Shown here: positions 51,059-60,329 of the stretch, in pieces
Layout of the letters: the number at the start of each line of letters is the position of its first letter
Position numbering within the stretch: the stretch's first letter is position 1
Origin: Croceivirga sp.
GTDB lineage: Bacteria > Bacteroidota > Bacteroidia > Flavobacteriales > Flavobacteriaceae
DNA length: 64,000 nt
Reading direction: 5' to 3'
NCBI GenBank assembly: GCA_028284935.1
Contig: JANQQQ010000012.1
Coordinates: 62,001-126,000 of the forward strand
Made by a program: the position numbers and the translations under genes
The notes under the pieces: model-generated
Told to the model about the DNA's origin: nothing
The model's input: only the letters and a program-made list of their open reading frames with translations
The model's database searches: none

Positions 51059-52921
51059 CTATAAGGTATTTAAGAAACTGCTCAAATCGGTCTCCTTGTC
51101 CAACCCCAATTTCTTTTTGAGTCGGTATTTTGATTTTAGAATGCTGTCGGGTAAAACATTTAAAGTAGCAGCAATTTCCTTGGTGGTCAGGTTCATTCGT
51201 AGGAATGCCGCCAAACGTATTTCCTTTTCGGAGATGTCAGCATATAGCGTCTTGAGTTTTTGATCAAAGTCATTATGGACATCGGCAAAATAGGTTTTAA
51301 AGACTTCCCAGTCCTTATCCGAGGCATTTTCCTTTTTCAATAACATCACAATACGCCGAAATTCCGCCTTAAACTTTTCTGGGGAATTCTTTAAGTGTAT
51401 TAGGTTTTCCTTCAGCTCTTGGATAAAAGTATTCTTCTGTACCAAATGCAGGGTCTGACTTGCCAGTTCCTTTTGTTTGTGTTCGATTTCTTGTCTGTAG
51501 ATCTCTTCTTGCTTCTCCCGCGCAATGCGATTCTTTTTGATACGTTGTCTATATCCAAAAACAGAAAGCCCAAATAGGGCTAGGGCAGAGGTCATACCCC
51601 CTGCGTAAAGCCCTTTTTTCAAGTTGTCAGCTCGTGCCTTTTCATTTAAGGTGTTGATTTCCTCTTCCTGCAATGCAATTTCAGCTTCTTTTTGTTCGGT
51701 TTGATATACGATTCTCAATTCATCAATTCTAGAAGCATTTGCCTTTTTGGAGGTTGAATCTTCTATATTTTTATAGTATTCATAATTTTCAAGTGCAATT
51801 TTAAATTGCCCCTGCTTTCTGTGGATATCGCTCTTGATCTTATAAGCGGTAATCAAGTATTCTTTTTCATCTGGAAATTCTTCAATTAGGTCATTGAGCA
51901 AGGCCAATCCTCTCTCGTAAGCCTCGACATTTTTAAAATATTTGGCCAAACGCATATTGAAATAAAAAACCATTCGCTGGCTTTCCAGTTCAGTCGAAAT
52001 CTTTATTCCTTCATCGATTAATTCCTTTGCTTGATGGTTATCGCCAATTTCTAAATAGGCATCTGAAAGATGAGCAATACTTACTAAGTAAATAGTGGTA
52101 TATCCATTTTTCTTTGAAATGTCCATACTTCTTTTGAAGTATGGGATAGCGTCCTCAAACTCATGTTTAAACTTATAGGCAATTCCTAAAATATTCAGGA
52201 TTACGGATTGATATTCAATATCCTCAAAATCCTCGTAGATTTTTAAAGCCCTTTGACTATTTTCAATGGAAGAGTCAAAATTTTCCAGTGAATTTTCAAT
52301 AACGGCAATTTTATGGTATACATCTGCAATTCGGATGCTATCCTTAAGTTTTTCGTATACTTCCAGGCTTTTCATAACACTTTTAAGGGCCAATAGGTAT
52401 TTTCCCTTCTCGGTAAAGATGGAACTTTCCGTTTCATACGACATGGCGAGCCTTAGGGTGTCTTTGATTTCTTGGTTAAACCTAATGTTCTTATCGTTGA
52501 GGTCTAGTGCTTTTTCAAAATTACCCCGATCAATTTCCATAATGACCTGACTATGTCTTGAAATGGACTGTTGTACCAAATTATTGGTGGAAATCGCTAG
52601 ATCTAACGTTTGTTGAATATAGTATTGAGCGGAATCATATTGACTTAATCTGCTGTAAATTGTCGAAAAGTGATTTAGCGCTTTTATCTCTGCTTGCGTG
52701 TCTTCCATTCTTTTTGAAAGCTCCAATTGATGGATAGCAAACGTTTTTGCTTTTTTGATATCACGGTACATATAGTATGAGGTTATCCTATTACTGGTCT
52801 TCAGCTTGACACTGTCTTCCGTGGTTGCCGCATAAAGCTGTAAAAGACTATCAATGTTCCTTTGTTTTTGGCCAAAAATGCTTAGGGAAAATAAAAGGGC
52901 GAGTGTCAATATCTTTTTCAT
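51059..52921 (-). CDS. TPR-transmembrane-HTH regulator, paralogue 1
   Basis: A 620-residue protein: signal peptide (1-17); about seven TPR units (~20-390); coiled coil rich in Glu (EQKEAEIALQEEEINTLNEK); one membrane helix (GLYAGGMTSALALFGLSVFG); second coiled coil (EIEHKQKELASQTLHLVQKN); and a LuxR/GerE-like HTH at the C-terminus (ISEKEIRLAAFLRMNLTTKE, then IAATLNVLPDSILKSKYRLK). Periplasmic sensing by the TPRs and a cytoplasmic HTH is the expected layout. The ATG overlaps the stop of paralogue 2 by 4 bases. Confidence 0.88.
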   Translation of the reverse strand: MKKILTLALLFSLSIFGQKQRNIDSLLQLYAATTEDSVKLKTSNRITSYYMYRDIKKAKTFAIHQLELSKRMEDTQAEIKALNHFSTIYSRLSQYDSAQYYIQQTLDLAISTNNLVQQSISRHSQVIMEIDRGNFEKALDLNDKNIRFNQEIKDTLRLAMSYETESSIFTEKGKYLLALKSVMKSLEVYEKLKDSIRIADVYHKIAVIENSLENFDSSIENSQRALKIYEDFEDIEYQSVILNILGIAYKFKHEFEDAIPYFKRSMDISKKNGYTTIYLVSIAHLSDAYLEIGDNHQAKELIDEGIKISTELESQRMVFYFNMRLAKYFKNVEAYERGLALLNDLIEEFPDEKEYLITAYKIKSDIHRKQGQFKIALENYEYYKNIEDSTSKKANASRIDELRIVYQTEQKEAEIALQEEEINTLNEKARADNLKKGLYAGGMTSALALFGLSVFGYRQRIKKNRIAREKQEEIYRQEIEHKQKELASQTLHLVQKNTFIQELKENLIHLKNSPEKFKAEFRRIVMLLKKENASDKDWEVFKTYFADVHNDFDQKLKTLYADISEKEIRLAAFLRMNLTTKEIAATLNVLPDSILKSKYRLKKKLGLDKETDLSSFLNTL

Positions 52922-54786
52922 AGCGTATTTAAAAAATGGGTTAAATCAATTTCCCTATCCAAACCCAGTTTCTTTTTTAAGCGATATTTAGACTTGAGAA
53001 TGCTATCGGGAAGGACATTCATGGTAGCGGCAATCTCCTTGGTGGTCAGGTTCATCCGTAAAAAAGCAGCCAGTCGGATTTCCTTTTCAGAGATGTCCTT
53101 GTAAAGTGTCTTTAACTTTTGGTCAAAGTCATTATGAACATCGGCAAAATAGGTCTTAAAGACCTCCCAGTCTTTATCGGAGGCATTTTCCTTCTTAAGG
53201 AGCATGGCGATACGCCGAAACTCCGCCTTGAACTTTTCGGGGGAATTCTTTAGGTGAATCAAGTTTTCCTTTAGCTCTTGAATAAAGGTATTTTTTTGGA
53301 CAAGGTGCAAGGTCTGGCTTGCCAATTCCTTTTGCTTGTGCTCGATTTCCTTTTTATAGATTTCTTCCTGTTTTTCCCGTGCGATGCCATTCTTTTTAAT
53401 ACGTTGTCTGTATCCGAAAACAGAAAGCCCAAATAGGGCTAGGGCAGAGGCCATCCCTCCGGCATAAAGTCCTTTTTGCAAACTATCGGCCCGGGCTTTT
53501 TCGTTCAGTGCTTTGATTTCTTCTTCTTGAAGGGCAATCTCGGCTTCCTTTTTTTCAGTTTCATAAACTACGGTCAAATGTTCTATTTCATTCAAGCGTT
53601 CCAACTCAGCAATGGAATCCGAAACAATTTTGAACATACGGGCATCGGCCAAGGCATTATCCAATTTTCCAACCAATTCATAAGATTTTGATCGATAGTC
53701 ATAGGCAACCGCTTTGTCTGCTTTTCTATTGATGGAATCTGAAATCTTAATGGTACGGTCAAGCAATGGAATGGCTTTTTTGGGCTTATTCATTTTATTG
53801 TAGGCATGGGCAAGACCATTCAATGCCCACATCTCCGTTTTAGGGGCTTTGGTGATGTATTTTGAAATTTCCAGGGATTTCTCAAAATAGGGAACGCCTA
53901 ATTGAGATTCACCCAATCGCACGTAACTTCTACCCAAACAAAAAGAGGTGATGGCGACCATATTGTTGTTCTTGTATTTCTCCGAAATGGTCAAACTTCT
54001 TTTAAAATATGGTACTGCAGCTTTTTCATCACCCATTACGGAAACCCCATTTCCAATATTGTTCAACATCACCCCTACCATGGGCATGTCCTTAAGGGCT
54101 TCGTAGGCGGCAAGGGCCTGTTTCTTGTATTCTAGGGCCCTAACGTGGTTGGAAGCATAGTGATAACTACTTCCTAAGGCCTTTAGTGCTGCAGCCTCCC
54201 TGGATAGGTCTTTCATGGCAATAGCTAAGTCCAAAGCTTTTAGACCTTCTTCTATACTTTTTTTTTGGTCGTCCAGATTGGAGTAGACATTGGCATTCAG
54301 GTTGATGTATTGTAGTAGTAATAAGGAGTCTTTGCGGTTTTTGGTGTTACGGCCAACCCCTTTGGTTATTAACTGCTGTGCCTCTGGATAGTTAGCCCTT
54401 AAATTTTCCAAACGGGCAATGTGATAGTTCGTCAAATTCACTTTGAAAAGACTGTCTTGGGAGCTAAAACCATCCCTAGCTTCATCAAAATGGTATTGCG
54501 CGGAATCGGTCACCCCCTTTTGTAAAAGATAACGCCCTTTTAGAAGGTGATATTCAGAAGGAGAATACGAATCCTTAAACTGCTCGGCATACACTTTTAA
54601 TTGTTTTAATAAGACAAGGGCAGCTTCTGGATTTTTCGGAAACAGGCTGTCGAAACCTTGCGAATAATAAGATACCGTATCCATGTTGAAACGCTGAGGC
54701 CCGTTCCGTTTTTGGGCCTGGCCCACTGCTGCAAACAGCAAAATAAGAAGGATGGGGCCTTTTTTAAAATTATAAGAGGTTGTCAT
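52918..54786 (-). CDS. TPR-transmembrane-HTH regulator, paralogue 2
   Basis: A 622-residue protein with the same architecture as its neighbours. From the coiled coil onward (~225 residues) it is nearly identical to paralogue 1, whereas the TPR halves are only distantly alike. It is coupled to paralogue 1 by an ATGA overlap. The TPR units include ALKALGSSYHYASNHVRALE and ALNGLAHAYNKMNKPKKAIP. The upstream region contains scattered GTCCAT boxes, the nearest at 54865. Confidence 0.88.
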   Translation of the reverse strand: MTTSYNFKKGPILLILLFAAVGQAQKRNGPQRFNMDTVSYYSQGFDSLFPKNPEAALVLLKQLKVYAEQFKDSYSPSEYHLLKGRYLLQKGVTDSAQYHFDEARDGFSSQDSLFKVNLTNYHIARLENLRANYPEAQQLITKGVGRNTKNRKDSLLLLQYINLNANVYSNLDDQKKSIEEGLKALDLAIAMKDLSREAAALKALGSSYHYASNHVRALEYKKQALAAYEALKDMPMVGVMLNNIGNGVSVMGDEKAAVPYFKRSLTISEKYKNNNMVAITSFCLGRSYVRLGESQLGVPYFEKSLEISKYITKAPKTEMWALNGLAHAYNKMNKPKKAIPLLDRTIKISDSINRKADKAVAYDYRSKSYELVGKLDNALADARMFKIVSDSIAELERLNEIEHLTVVYETEKKEAEIALQEEEIKALNEKARADSLQKGLYAGGMASALALFGLSVFGYRQRIKKNGIAREKQEEIYKKEIEHKQKELASQTLHLVQKNTFIQELKENLIHLKNSPEKFKAEFRRIAMLLKKENASDKDWEVFKTYFADVHNDFDQKLKTLYKDISEKEIRLAAFLRMNLTTKEIAATMNVLPDSILKSKYRLKKKLGLDREIDLTHFLNTL

Positions 54787-55196
54787 TTGGACAATATTTA
54801 CATCTTCAAGATAAGCATCTATGGTATACGAAGCTCCCCTTGATCAGCTAATAAAAATCATATTGTCCATGTCATATGCATAGCACATACGCCTATATCA
54901 TATTCAGTTTAGAATCTAATAATCTGATAATAAGTTAATTAAATGTGATTTATAATTTGTCTACCTCTACACTGTCCATGTTAAAATACAATTAGTCCAT
55001 AACGATTTGTCCATACTTTGTCCATTGACAGAGGCAAGGCAAGGTCAATTTCAAAAACTAGTACACAGTGCAGTTATTAATAGCCAAAAGTATTTGATGC
55101 CAACCGCTTTTACTGGTAGGTATTTGCTATATTAAGTGTGCTAGCCCATAAATACATGTGGAAAAGGGAGACTATTTTTTTAGATATACGCAGTTG
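54787..55196. other. 410-base AT-rich gap with five GTCCAT boxes
   Basis: No gene is visible between paralogues 2 and 3. GTCCAT occurs on the + strand at 54865, 54974, 54995, 55009 and 55020. The last two form the full repeat motif described separately. The rest is AT-rich without a clear hairpin or promoter. Since paralogue 2 needs a promoter, it most likely lies here. Confidence 0.6.
55009..55025. promoter_or_regulatory. GTCCATnnTTTGTCCAT direct-repeat motif, copy A
   Basis: Reads GTCCATACTTTGTCCAT, two GTCCAT boxes 11 bases apart (one helical turn). The same 17-base pattern occurs at 57143 and 57287. This copy is 223 bases before the ATG of paralogue 2. Confidence 0.7.
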
Positions 55197-57104
55197 TTAA
55201 AGGGTATTCAAAAAGTTGGCCAAATCCGTTTCTTTGCCTAGGCCCAGTTTTTTCTTTAGGCGGTATTTGGATTTTAAAATACTATCTGGAAGTACGTTTA
55301 AAGTGGCTGCAATTTCTTTGGTGGTCAAATTCATGCGCAAGAAAGCAGCCAAACGAATCTCCTTTTCGGAAATTTCATGATAAAGTGTCTTTAACTTTTG
55401 GTCAAAGTCATTATGCACATCCGCGAAATAGGTTTTGAACACTTCCCAGTCCTTATCGGAAGCATTTTCTTTTTTTAGGAGCATAACAATGCGACGAAAC
55501 TCCATTTTAAAGGTTTCCGGTGACTTTTTAATCTTTTCTAGATTGCGCATTAATTCTTGGATAAAGGTATTTTTTTGAACAAGATGAAGGGTCTGGCTTG
55601 CCAGTTCTTTCTGTTTGTGTTCGATTTCCTTTTTATAGATTTCTTCCCGTTTTTCCCGAGCAATACGGTTCTTTTTGATTCGTTGTCGGAAACCAAAGAA
55701 CAACAATCCAGATATGGCCACAAAAGTGAACATTCCACCTGCAAATAGCCCTTTGGTTAATCGATCCACTTTTACTTTTTCATTGAGCGTGTTGATTTCC
55801 TCTTGCTGCAAAGCAATTTCCGCTTCCTTCTTTTCGGTTTCATAAATGGTCTGTAACTCATTGATTTGTTTTGCTTTTGTGATGGAAAACAAGCTGTCGT
55901 TAATTACTCTTGAGCGTTTGTAGTCCAATATCGCTTTCAACGGCATGCCGTTTTTCTCGTAGGCCATAGCCCTGTTGAAAAGGGCTGACTGTAATTCATT
56001 GGTCACCCCAATGGAATCCGCTTTGTTCACCGCCTGGTTAAGTAGCTCCAGTCCTCTATTAAAATCTTGGTTGTTGGCATAGGCAAGGCCTAAATTGGAC
56101 ATATCGGTTATTAAGTTGTTGTCGGCCGACGTTTCTTGCCCCATTAGCAAGGCTTTTTCAAGAAAGTGAATCGCTTCTTTATTTTGTCGAGTTGCCAAAT
56201 ATTCACTTCCCAGGTTTCCATAGGCGATAATTTCGGCTGAGGGGAAATTATGGGCGATAGCGACTTTTATACATTCCTTATACTTATCAATGGCAATACG
56301 GTGCTGGCCCATTAGGGAATGAACATTTCCCATATCCGAAAGGGTATTGGCCAAAAACATATTGTCACCCAGTTCCCGATATACTTCAACAGCGTGGTCA
56401 AAATAGGTAAGTGCACTAGTATGGTTGCCTTGTACACTTTGTAATTTCCCAAGGTTTCTATACAAGTCCGCTTTGTGATACGTTTTTATTTCCAAGGTGT
56501 CGTAGGTCTCAAGAGCTTTCTTGTAAAAGGCCATGGCTTTTGGATAGTTTCCCATTTCGTAATAGTGAACACCATTATCACTTAAGGCAGATCCGTATCT
56601 AAGGTAATCTTGATCGACAAGGCTAATTTTGGCAACACTGTCCATTAATTGAATGGCTTCTTCATAATTTCCTTCATGGGCCTGTAAAATGGAGAGGTTT
56701 TTAAGCGTACTTCTTACAAAGGAATCATCATTATCTCTTTTTGACTTTGCCAGAGTCTTGTCAAAATAGAATTTGGCCGAATCCATCTGTTGCAAATTGA
56801 AGTAATGGTAACCCAGATTAAAGTCCCCTTGAAGAATGCCATGTTCATACTTCACCTTCTTAGAAATTTTACGCATCTCTTGAATGTATGTCTTGGCTTT
56901 TTTTGAGTCGTTATAAATCAAAAGGTCAATGATGTCATCCAGAATTTCCACTTTTGATTCAATGTTTTGTACATCCTTATAAATGGTTAAAAGGCTATCC
57001 ACTTCCTTTTGGTTTACACCTTGCCCATAACCTATAAACATGGACAAAAGACATAGCGCGATACCTTTTGATATTTTATATATCCGAAGCTTTTTGATGT
57101 ACAT
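55197..57104 (-). CDS. TPR-transmembrane-HTH regulator, paralogue 3
   Basis: A 635-residue protein with leader ISKGIALCLLSMFIGYGQ, TPR units (NYPKAMAFYKKALETYDTLE; GNHTSALTYFDHAVEVYREL; RQNKEAIHFLEKALLMGQET), membrane helix (GLFAGGMFTFVAISGLLFFG), coiled coils and a C-terminal HTH. The HTH half matches the other two very closely. It is divergent from the cytolysin-like gene and has its own upstream GTCCAT motif 39 bases before the ATG. Confidence 0.88.
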   Translation of the reverse strand: MYIKKLRIYKISKGIALCLLSMFIGYGQGVNQKEVDSLLTIYKDVQNIESKVEILDDIIDLLIYNDSKKAKTYIQEMRKISKKVKYEHGILQGDFNLGYHYFNLQQMDSAKFYFDKTLAKSKRDNDDSFVRSTLKNLSILQAHEGNYEEAIQLMDSVAKISLVDQDYLRYGSALSDNGVHYYEMGNYPKAMAFYKKALETYDTLEIKTYHKADLYRNLGKLQSVQGNHTSALTYFDHAVEVYRELGDNMFLANTLSDMGNVHSLMGQHRIAIDKYKECIKVAIAHNFPSAEIIAYGNLGSEYLATRQNKEAIHFLEKALLMGQETSADNNLITDMSNLGLAYANNQDFNRGLELLNQAVNKADSIGVTNELQSALFNRAMAYEKNGMPLKAILDYKRSRVINDSLFSITKAKQINELQTIYETEKKEAEIALQQEEINTLNEKVKVDRLTKGLFAGGMFTFVAISGLLFFGFRQRIKKNRIAREKREEIYKKEIEHKQKELASQTLHLVQKNTFIQELMRNLEKIKKSPETFKMEFRRIVMLLKKENASDKDWEVFKTYFADVHNDFDQKLKTLYHEISEKEIRLAAFLRMNLTTKEIAATLNVLPDSILKSKYRLKKKLGLGKETDLANFLNTL

Positions 57105-57142
57105 ACCCCCAATTTAGACCATAAATTCAGCTAAAACGTCCT

Positions 57143-57159
57143 GTCCATAGTTTGTCCAT
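57143..57159. promoter_or_regulatory. GTCCATnnTTTGTCCAT direct-repeat motif, copy B
   Basis: Reads GTCCATAGTTTGTCCAT. It is 39-55 bases before the start of paralogue 3, close to where an activator would touch polymerase if the leader is short. Confidence 0.7.
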
Positions 57160-57286
57160 ACTTGAGCGAATGGTAATTCTTGACAATACTTTAATAAATA
57201 ATTGATATTCAGGTATTTGAAAAGTGTTTTCCCATATGGGGTTAAGTAAGTGTCTAGGGATAAAACCAAGCAATTTGGTCAATGTC

Positions 57287-57303
57287 GTCCATGTTTTGTC
57301 CAT
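57287..57303. promoter_or_regulatory. GTCCATnnTTTGTCCAT direct-repeat motif, copy C
   Basis: Reads GTCCATGTTTTGTCCAT and continues into TCCATGGA. It is 69-85 bases before the cytolysin-like ATG. A weak -7 candidate TAATTTCG lies at 57336-57343, which would put the motif near -55. Confidence 0.7.
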
Positions 57304-57371
57304 GGACATATTTAGGTTGGGGCTGGACTGCCAAATAATTTCGATGTGTTGAATCCAAAAAACTAGAAATT

Positions 57372-58967
57372 ATGAAAACAATTATCCAAAAGATGAGAAC
57401 CTGGTCCACATTGGCATTATGTGTGACCTTATTGACTGTGTATTCATGCAGCAAAGATGAAGATCCTGAAGAACCCATTGAAAATGGAGGTGATAACAAC
57501 GGCGATGGTAATGGTGATGAAAATGGTGGTAATGATCCCAGTGAATTGGATGCAATCAATACGACCATTGCCAACCTTTCTTACAATGCTGATGAATTAC
57601 TTAATGTCCAAGATACGGGAGGCGCAGCTTCTGAACGTACATTGAATGATGAAAACACCACAAATTCTGGGCCTAACCAAGGAAAATTGTTTGAGTGCAG
57701 GACAGAGGATTACAGCTTGGAGTCCAATTTTGATGACGTTGCCATTTTACGCCCAACCAATGGTGTAATTTTTCCAGGAGCCTTGATTGTGGGCAACCAA
57801 GGGATGTTGGATGGGGCACCGGACCCTCTTAGTATAGGTCGTTCTGCTGCTACTTTACGGTTAGACCTTCCCGGTATTGGCGCACAAGGGACTATTGTAG
57901 TTGATGATCCTTCCTCAAACTCAGCCGTTCAAACAGGTATCGATGATGCCTTGGAATGGTGGAATGCCAATGCGTATCAAGAAGGGTACGTAAACGCAGC
58001 AAATTCCTCATATCAGGCAACAACCTCCTATTCCTCGAAACAATTTAGCTTGGATGTGGGATTGAATGTGGAATGGGCTACGGGATCCTTGGCTTCCCAA
58101 TTCGATTACGAAAGCACTACGGAGCGGCGATATGCAGGCTTGGTCTTTAAACAGGTATTTTATACCGTGACCATGGATACGCCAGCCAGTCCGGGAAGTG
58201 TATTTGATCCTGGAGTAACCAATGCGCAAGTGCAGGCCGCAGTGAATTCCAATACACCACCCGCTTACGTAAGTTCCGTCTCATATGGAAGAATTATTAT
58301 GGTGCGTATGGAAACAACAAACACGGATACTTCCGTTTCCTTGGATGCGGTTCTGGAATACGCCGGTGGCGTTAGCGGGGTGGGTACCGTAAATTCAGAA
58401 TATGATGAAATTTTACGCGAATCCAGTATCACTGTTGTTACCATTGGGGGCAATGCAGAGGCTGCCTCTGAAGCGATCAATTTGGCCAATATCGATTCTG
58501 GTTTTGGTTCCTTAAATAGTGTTATAACAGGCGAAAATGCGGTCTATAGTCGTAATAATCCTGGGGTGCCCATTGCCTATACTGTTCGGTATTTAAAGGA
58601 CAATGCGCTAGCCAAAATGGGGTATACAACGGATTACCGAGTGGAGAGCTGTCGGACGTTTAATTTTGACCATGAAAATGTCAAGGTAGAGAATAATTCC
58701 ATCTATGATATTCGTTTTAGGTTCGTTTATAAAAGCCCAGGGACAAACAATAGTACTTCGACCAGGACGTATGAAGTAAGTCAAAATAGGATAGAAATTG
58801 AGAGTCCCCCAAACGGTGCCCATGACGTGGAGCTTGAATTTGAGTTCCAAGATGCATTCGTCTGGAGGCGATTGGGCGATTTTGATTTGGGATACATACG
58901 AAGTGAGCGTTGCTATGAGGCGGATGGTGTCTTCCAAATAACGGTAGAATCCGTAAGCTGCAATTAA
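57372..58967 (+). CDS. Cholesterol-dependent-cytolysin-like surface lipoprotein (CDCL)
   Basis: A 531-residue lipoprotein (Cys26 in TVYSC). SKDEDPEE follows, resembling the flavobacterial lipoprotein export signal, then a Gly/Asn/Asp linker. Residues ~65-425 match domains 1-3 of thiol-activated cytolysins: VIFPGALIVGNQGMLDG, QVFYTVTMDTPASPGSVFDP, PPAYVSSVSYGRIIMVRMET (296-315), the GG hinge in TVVTIGGNAEAAS, and NNPGVPIAYTVRYLKDNALA. The last ~110 residues should be domain 4. The undecapeptide for cholesterol recognition is missing; only DAFVWRR (494-500) recalls it. Pore formation is inferred. CDC-like proteins are known from Bacteroidota such as Elizabethkingia. Confidence 0.92.
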   Translation: MKTIIQKMRTWSTLALCVTLLTVYSCSKDEDPEEPIENGGDNNGDGNGDENGGNDPSELDAINTTIANLSYNADELLNVQDTGGAASERTLNDENTTNSGPNQGKLFECRTEDYSLESNFDDVAILRPTNGVIFPGALIVGNQGMLDGAPDPLSIGRSAATLRLDLPGIGAQGTIVVDDPSSNSAVQTGIDDALEWWNANAYQEGYVNAANSSYQATTSYSSKQFSLDVGLNVEWATGSLASQFDYESTTERRYAGLVFKQVFYTVTMDTPASPGSVFDPGVTNAQVQAAVNSNTPPAYVSSVSYGRIIMVRMETTNTDTSVSLDAVLEYAGGVSGVGTVNSEYDEILRESSITVVTIGGNAEAASEAINLANIDSGFGSLNSVITGENAVYSRNNPGVPIAYTVRYLKDNALAKMGYTTDYRVESCRTFNFDHENVKVENNSIYDIRFRFVYKSPGTNNSTSTRTYEVSQNRIEIESPPNGAHDVELEFEFQDAFVWRRLGDFDLGYIRSERCYEADGVFQITVESVSCN

Positions 58968-58990
58968 AACGGTTGCGTTCTCTTTTAGAT

Positions 58991-59046
58991 ACAGTCGGCC
59001 GCTCAGGTTGTGGATTCAACAATCTGATGCCGGCTGTTATTTTTTT
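58991..59046 (+). terminator. Probable terminator of the cytolysin-like gene
   Basis: ACAGTCGGC (58991-58999) pairs with GCCGGCTGT (59029-59037) apart from one G-T pair, with an inner TTGT/ACAA hairpin, and is followed by a T-rich run. Confidence 0.6.
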
Positions 59047-59114
59047 GCCTCCACCAATTCCAGCAAGTCCACACTGACATTTGTGTAAAAAGGCCATAGT
59101 TCACTATGGCCTTT
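59042..59114 (-). pseudogene. Decayed duplicate of the mutS2 3' end
   Basis: On the minus strand this stretch matches the last ~24 codons of intact mutS2 (60330-62501) at about 83 % of bases with one 1-base deletion. It reads KAIVNYGLFT, then after the frameshift NVSVDLLELVEAKK and a stop. Orientation is the same. The TIM-barrel gene lies between the two copies. The first 12 codons have become a perfect AAAGGCCATAGT hairpin (59089-59114) that could also terminate transcription. Confidence 0.85.
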
Positions 59115-59184
59115 ACTATTTAGGCTTGCCTTAAAAAGGACATATCGAAAAGTGAATGCCCCAACTTGAAAGGTAAAAGGGCAT

Positions 59185-60204
59185 TTAGTTTACACTATCA
59201 ATGGCTTTTTGTAACAAGGCCAGGGTGGCCTCAATCCCTTCCTCTTCCGAAAGGGTACTGCCTTCATACTCAATACCGATATAGCCTTTAAAACCTGAGT
59301 CTTTGACAATTTTCAGCACCTTGTAGAAATCGGTACTGGTTTCATTGCCATCCTCATCAAAATCATGGGATTTTGCACTTACTCCTTTGGCGTACGGCAT
59401 TAATTCGGCCATGCCCTTATAACGATCATATTCATTGACACAGCCATCAGGGCCACGTTCGATACAGAAATTACCAAAATCGGGAAGTGTTCCCACATTG
59501 TCCATATCTACCTGGGCCATGACTCCCGCCAACCAAGATGCATCCGAGGAATAGCCTCCATGATTTTCCACTATGATATTGATGCCTTGGCTTGCACCAT
59601 ACGCTCCAAGTTGTTTTAGACCATCAACAGCGTTGGCCGCCACTTCTTCAGCAGTTCCCGATCCCGCTGCATTGACCCGGATGGAATGTGCCCCCAAGAA
59701 CTTTGCGATGTCCACCCATTTATGATGGTTTTCCACAGTTTTTGTTCTGGCTTCCGCATCGGCATCGCCAAGATTCCCCAGTGCATCGCACATAATAAGC
59801 CCAACGCTAACCCCAGCATCATCACATCGGTTTTTAAAATCGTCCCAAAAGGCTTGGTCATCCACTTTCCCATAATAGAAGGTATTGACCAGTTCGATGG
59901 ACTCGATACCAAATTTAGCGGCCATTTCCGGGAAGTTTACGGGGTCGGCATCACCTTGTAATATATCATCAGGGGATTCCTGCAAGGTTTTTACGAACCA
60001 TTCCCAATAGCCGTCTTTTCGAGGTCCCAAATAGGCCTTGTTGAAGGACCATTGCGCCAATGAGATTTGAAAATCGGGTGCTGGCGCCTCCATTTCTTGG
60101 GCGGTTTCAGCCATCTCATTGGATTCCGAATTGGACTCCGATTTCGTACGACAAGAGACAATAAAGAACAGACTGAGGGCCATAGGGATAATACTTTGTT
60201 TCAT
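59185..60204 (-). CDS. TIM-barrel sugar phosphate isomerase/epimerase-like lipoprotein
   Basis: A 339-residue AP-endonuclease-2/xylose-isomerase-like protein. The ATG at 60204 gives lipobox FIVSC followed by a Ser/Glu-rich linker, so it is exported and membrane-anchored. The barrel begins FQISLAQWSFNKAYLGPRKD. Metal-site candidates are IESIELVNTFYY, NIIVENHGGYSSD, VGTLPDFGNFCIERG and GYIGIEYEGSTLSEEEGIEA. The substrate is probably a free sugar or inositol derivative (inference). It is bracketed by intact mutS2 and a copy of the mutS2 3' end. Confidence 0.85.
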   Translation of the reverse strand: MKQSIIPMALSLFFIVSCRTKSESNSESNEMAETAQEMEAPAPDFQISLAQWSFNKAYLGPRKDGYWEWFVKTLQESPDDILQGDADPVNFPEMAAKFGIESIELVNTFYYGKVDDQAFWDDFKNRCDDAGVSVGLIMCDALGNLGDADAEARTKTVENHHKWVDIAKFLGAHSIRVNAAGSGTAEEVAANAVDGLKQLGAYGASQGINIIVENHGGYSSDASWLAGVMAQVDMDNVGTLPDFGNFCIERGPDGCVNEYDRYKGMAELMPYAKGVSAKSHDFDEDGNETSTDFYKVLKIVKDSGFKGYIGIEYEGSTLSEEEGIEATLALLQKAIDSVN

Positions 60205-60329
60205 GGGTTGAAGATTTAATTCATAGCAAAGTAGCATGAAATACGATCACTTACAATTTTATGCAAAAAAATGCGCATGTTCTGATCAATTTCTATCATC
60301 CAAAACCTGATGATTCAAAAGGATAGGTA

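Noticed and set aside
54865-57303. GTCCAT boxes as a possible small CRISPR or other array
   Set aside because: The boxes are 6-7 bases with 11-base spacing inside promoter gaps; there are no long repeats, unique spacers or cas genes.
59089-59114. Perfect 12-base-pair hairpin as a purpose-built terminator
   Set aside because: It is part of the mutS2 3'-end copy; the intact gene has the same imperfect dyad, so its origin is coding. It may still act as a terminator, but it is not independent evidence.
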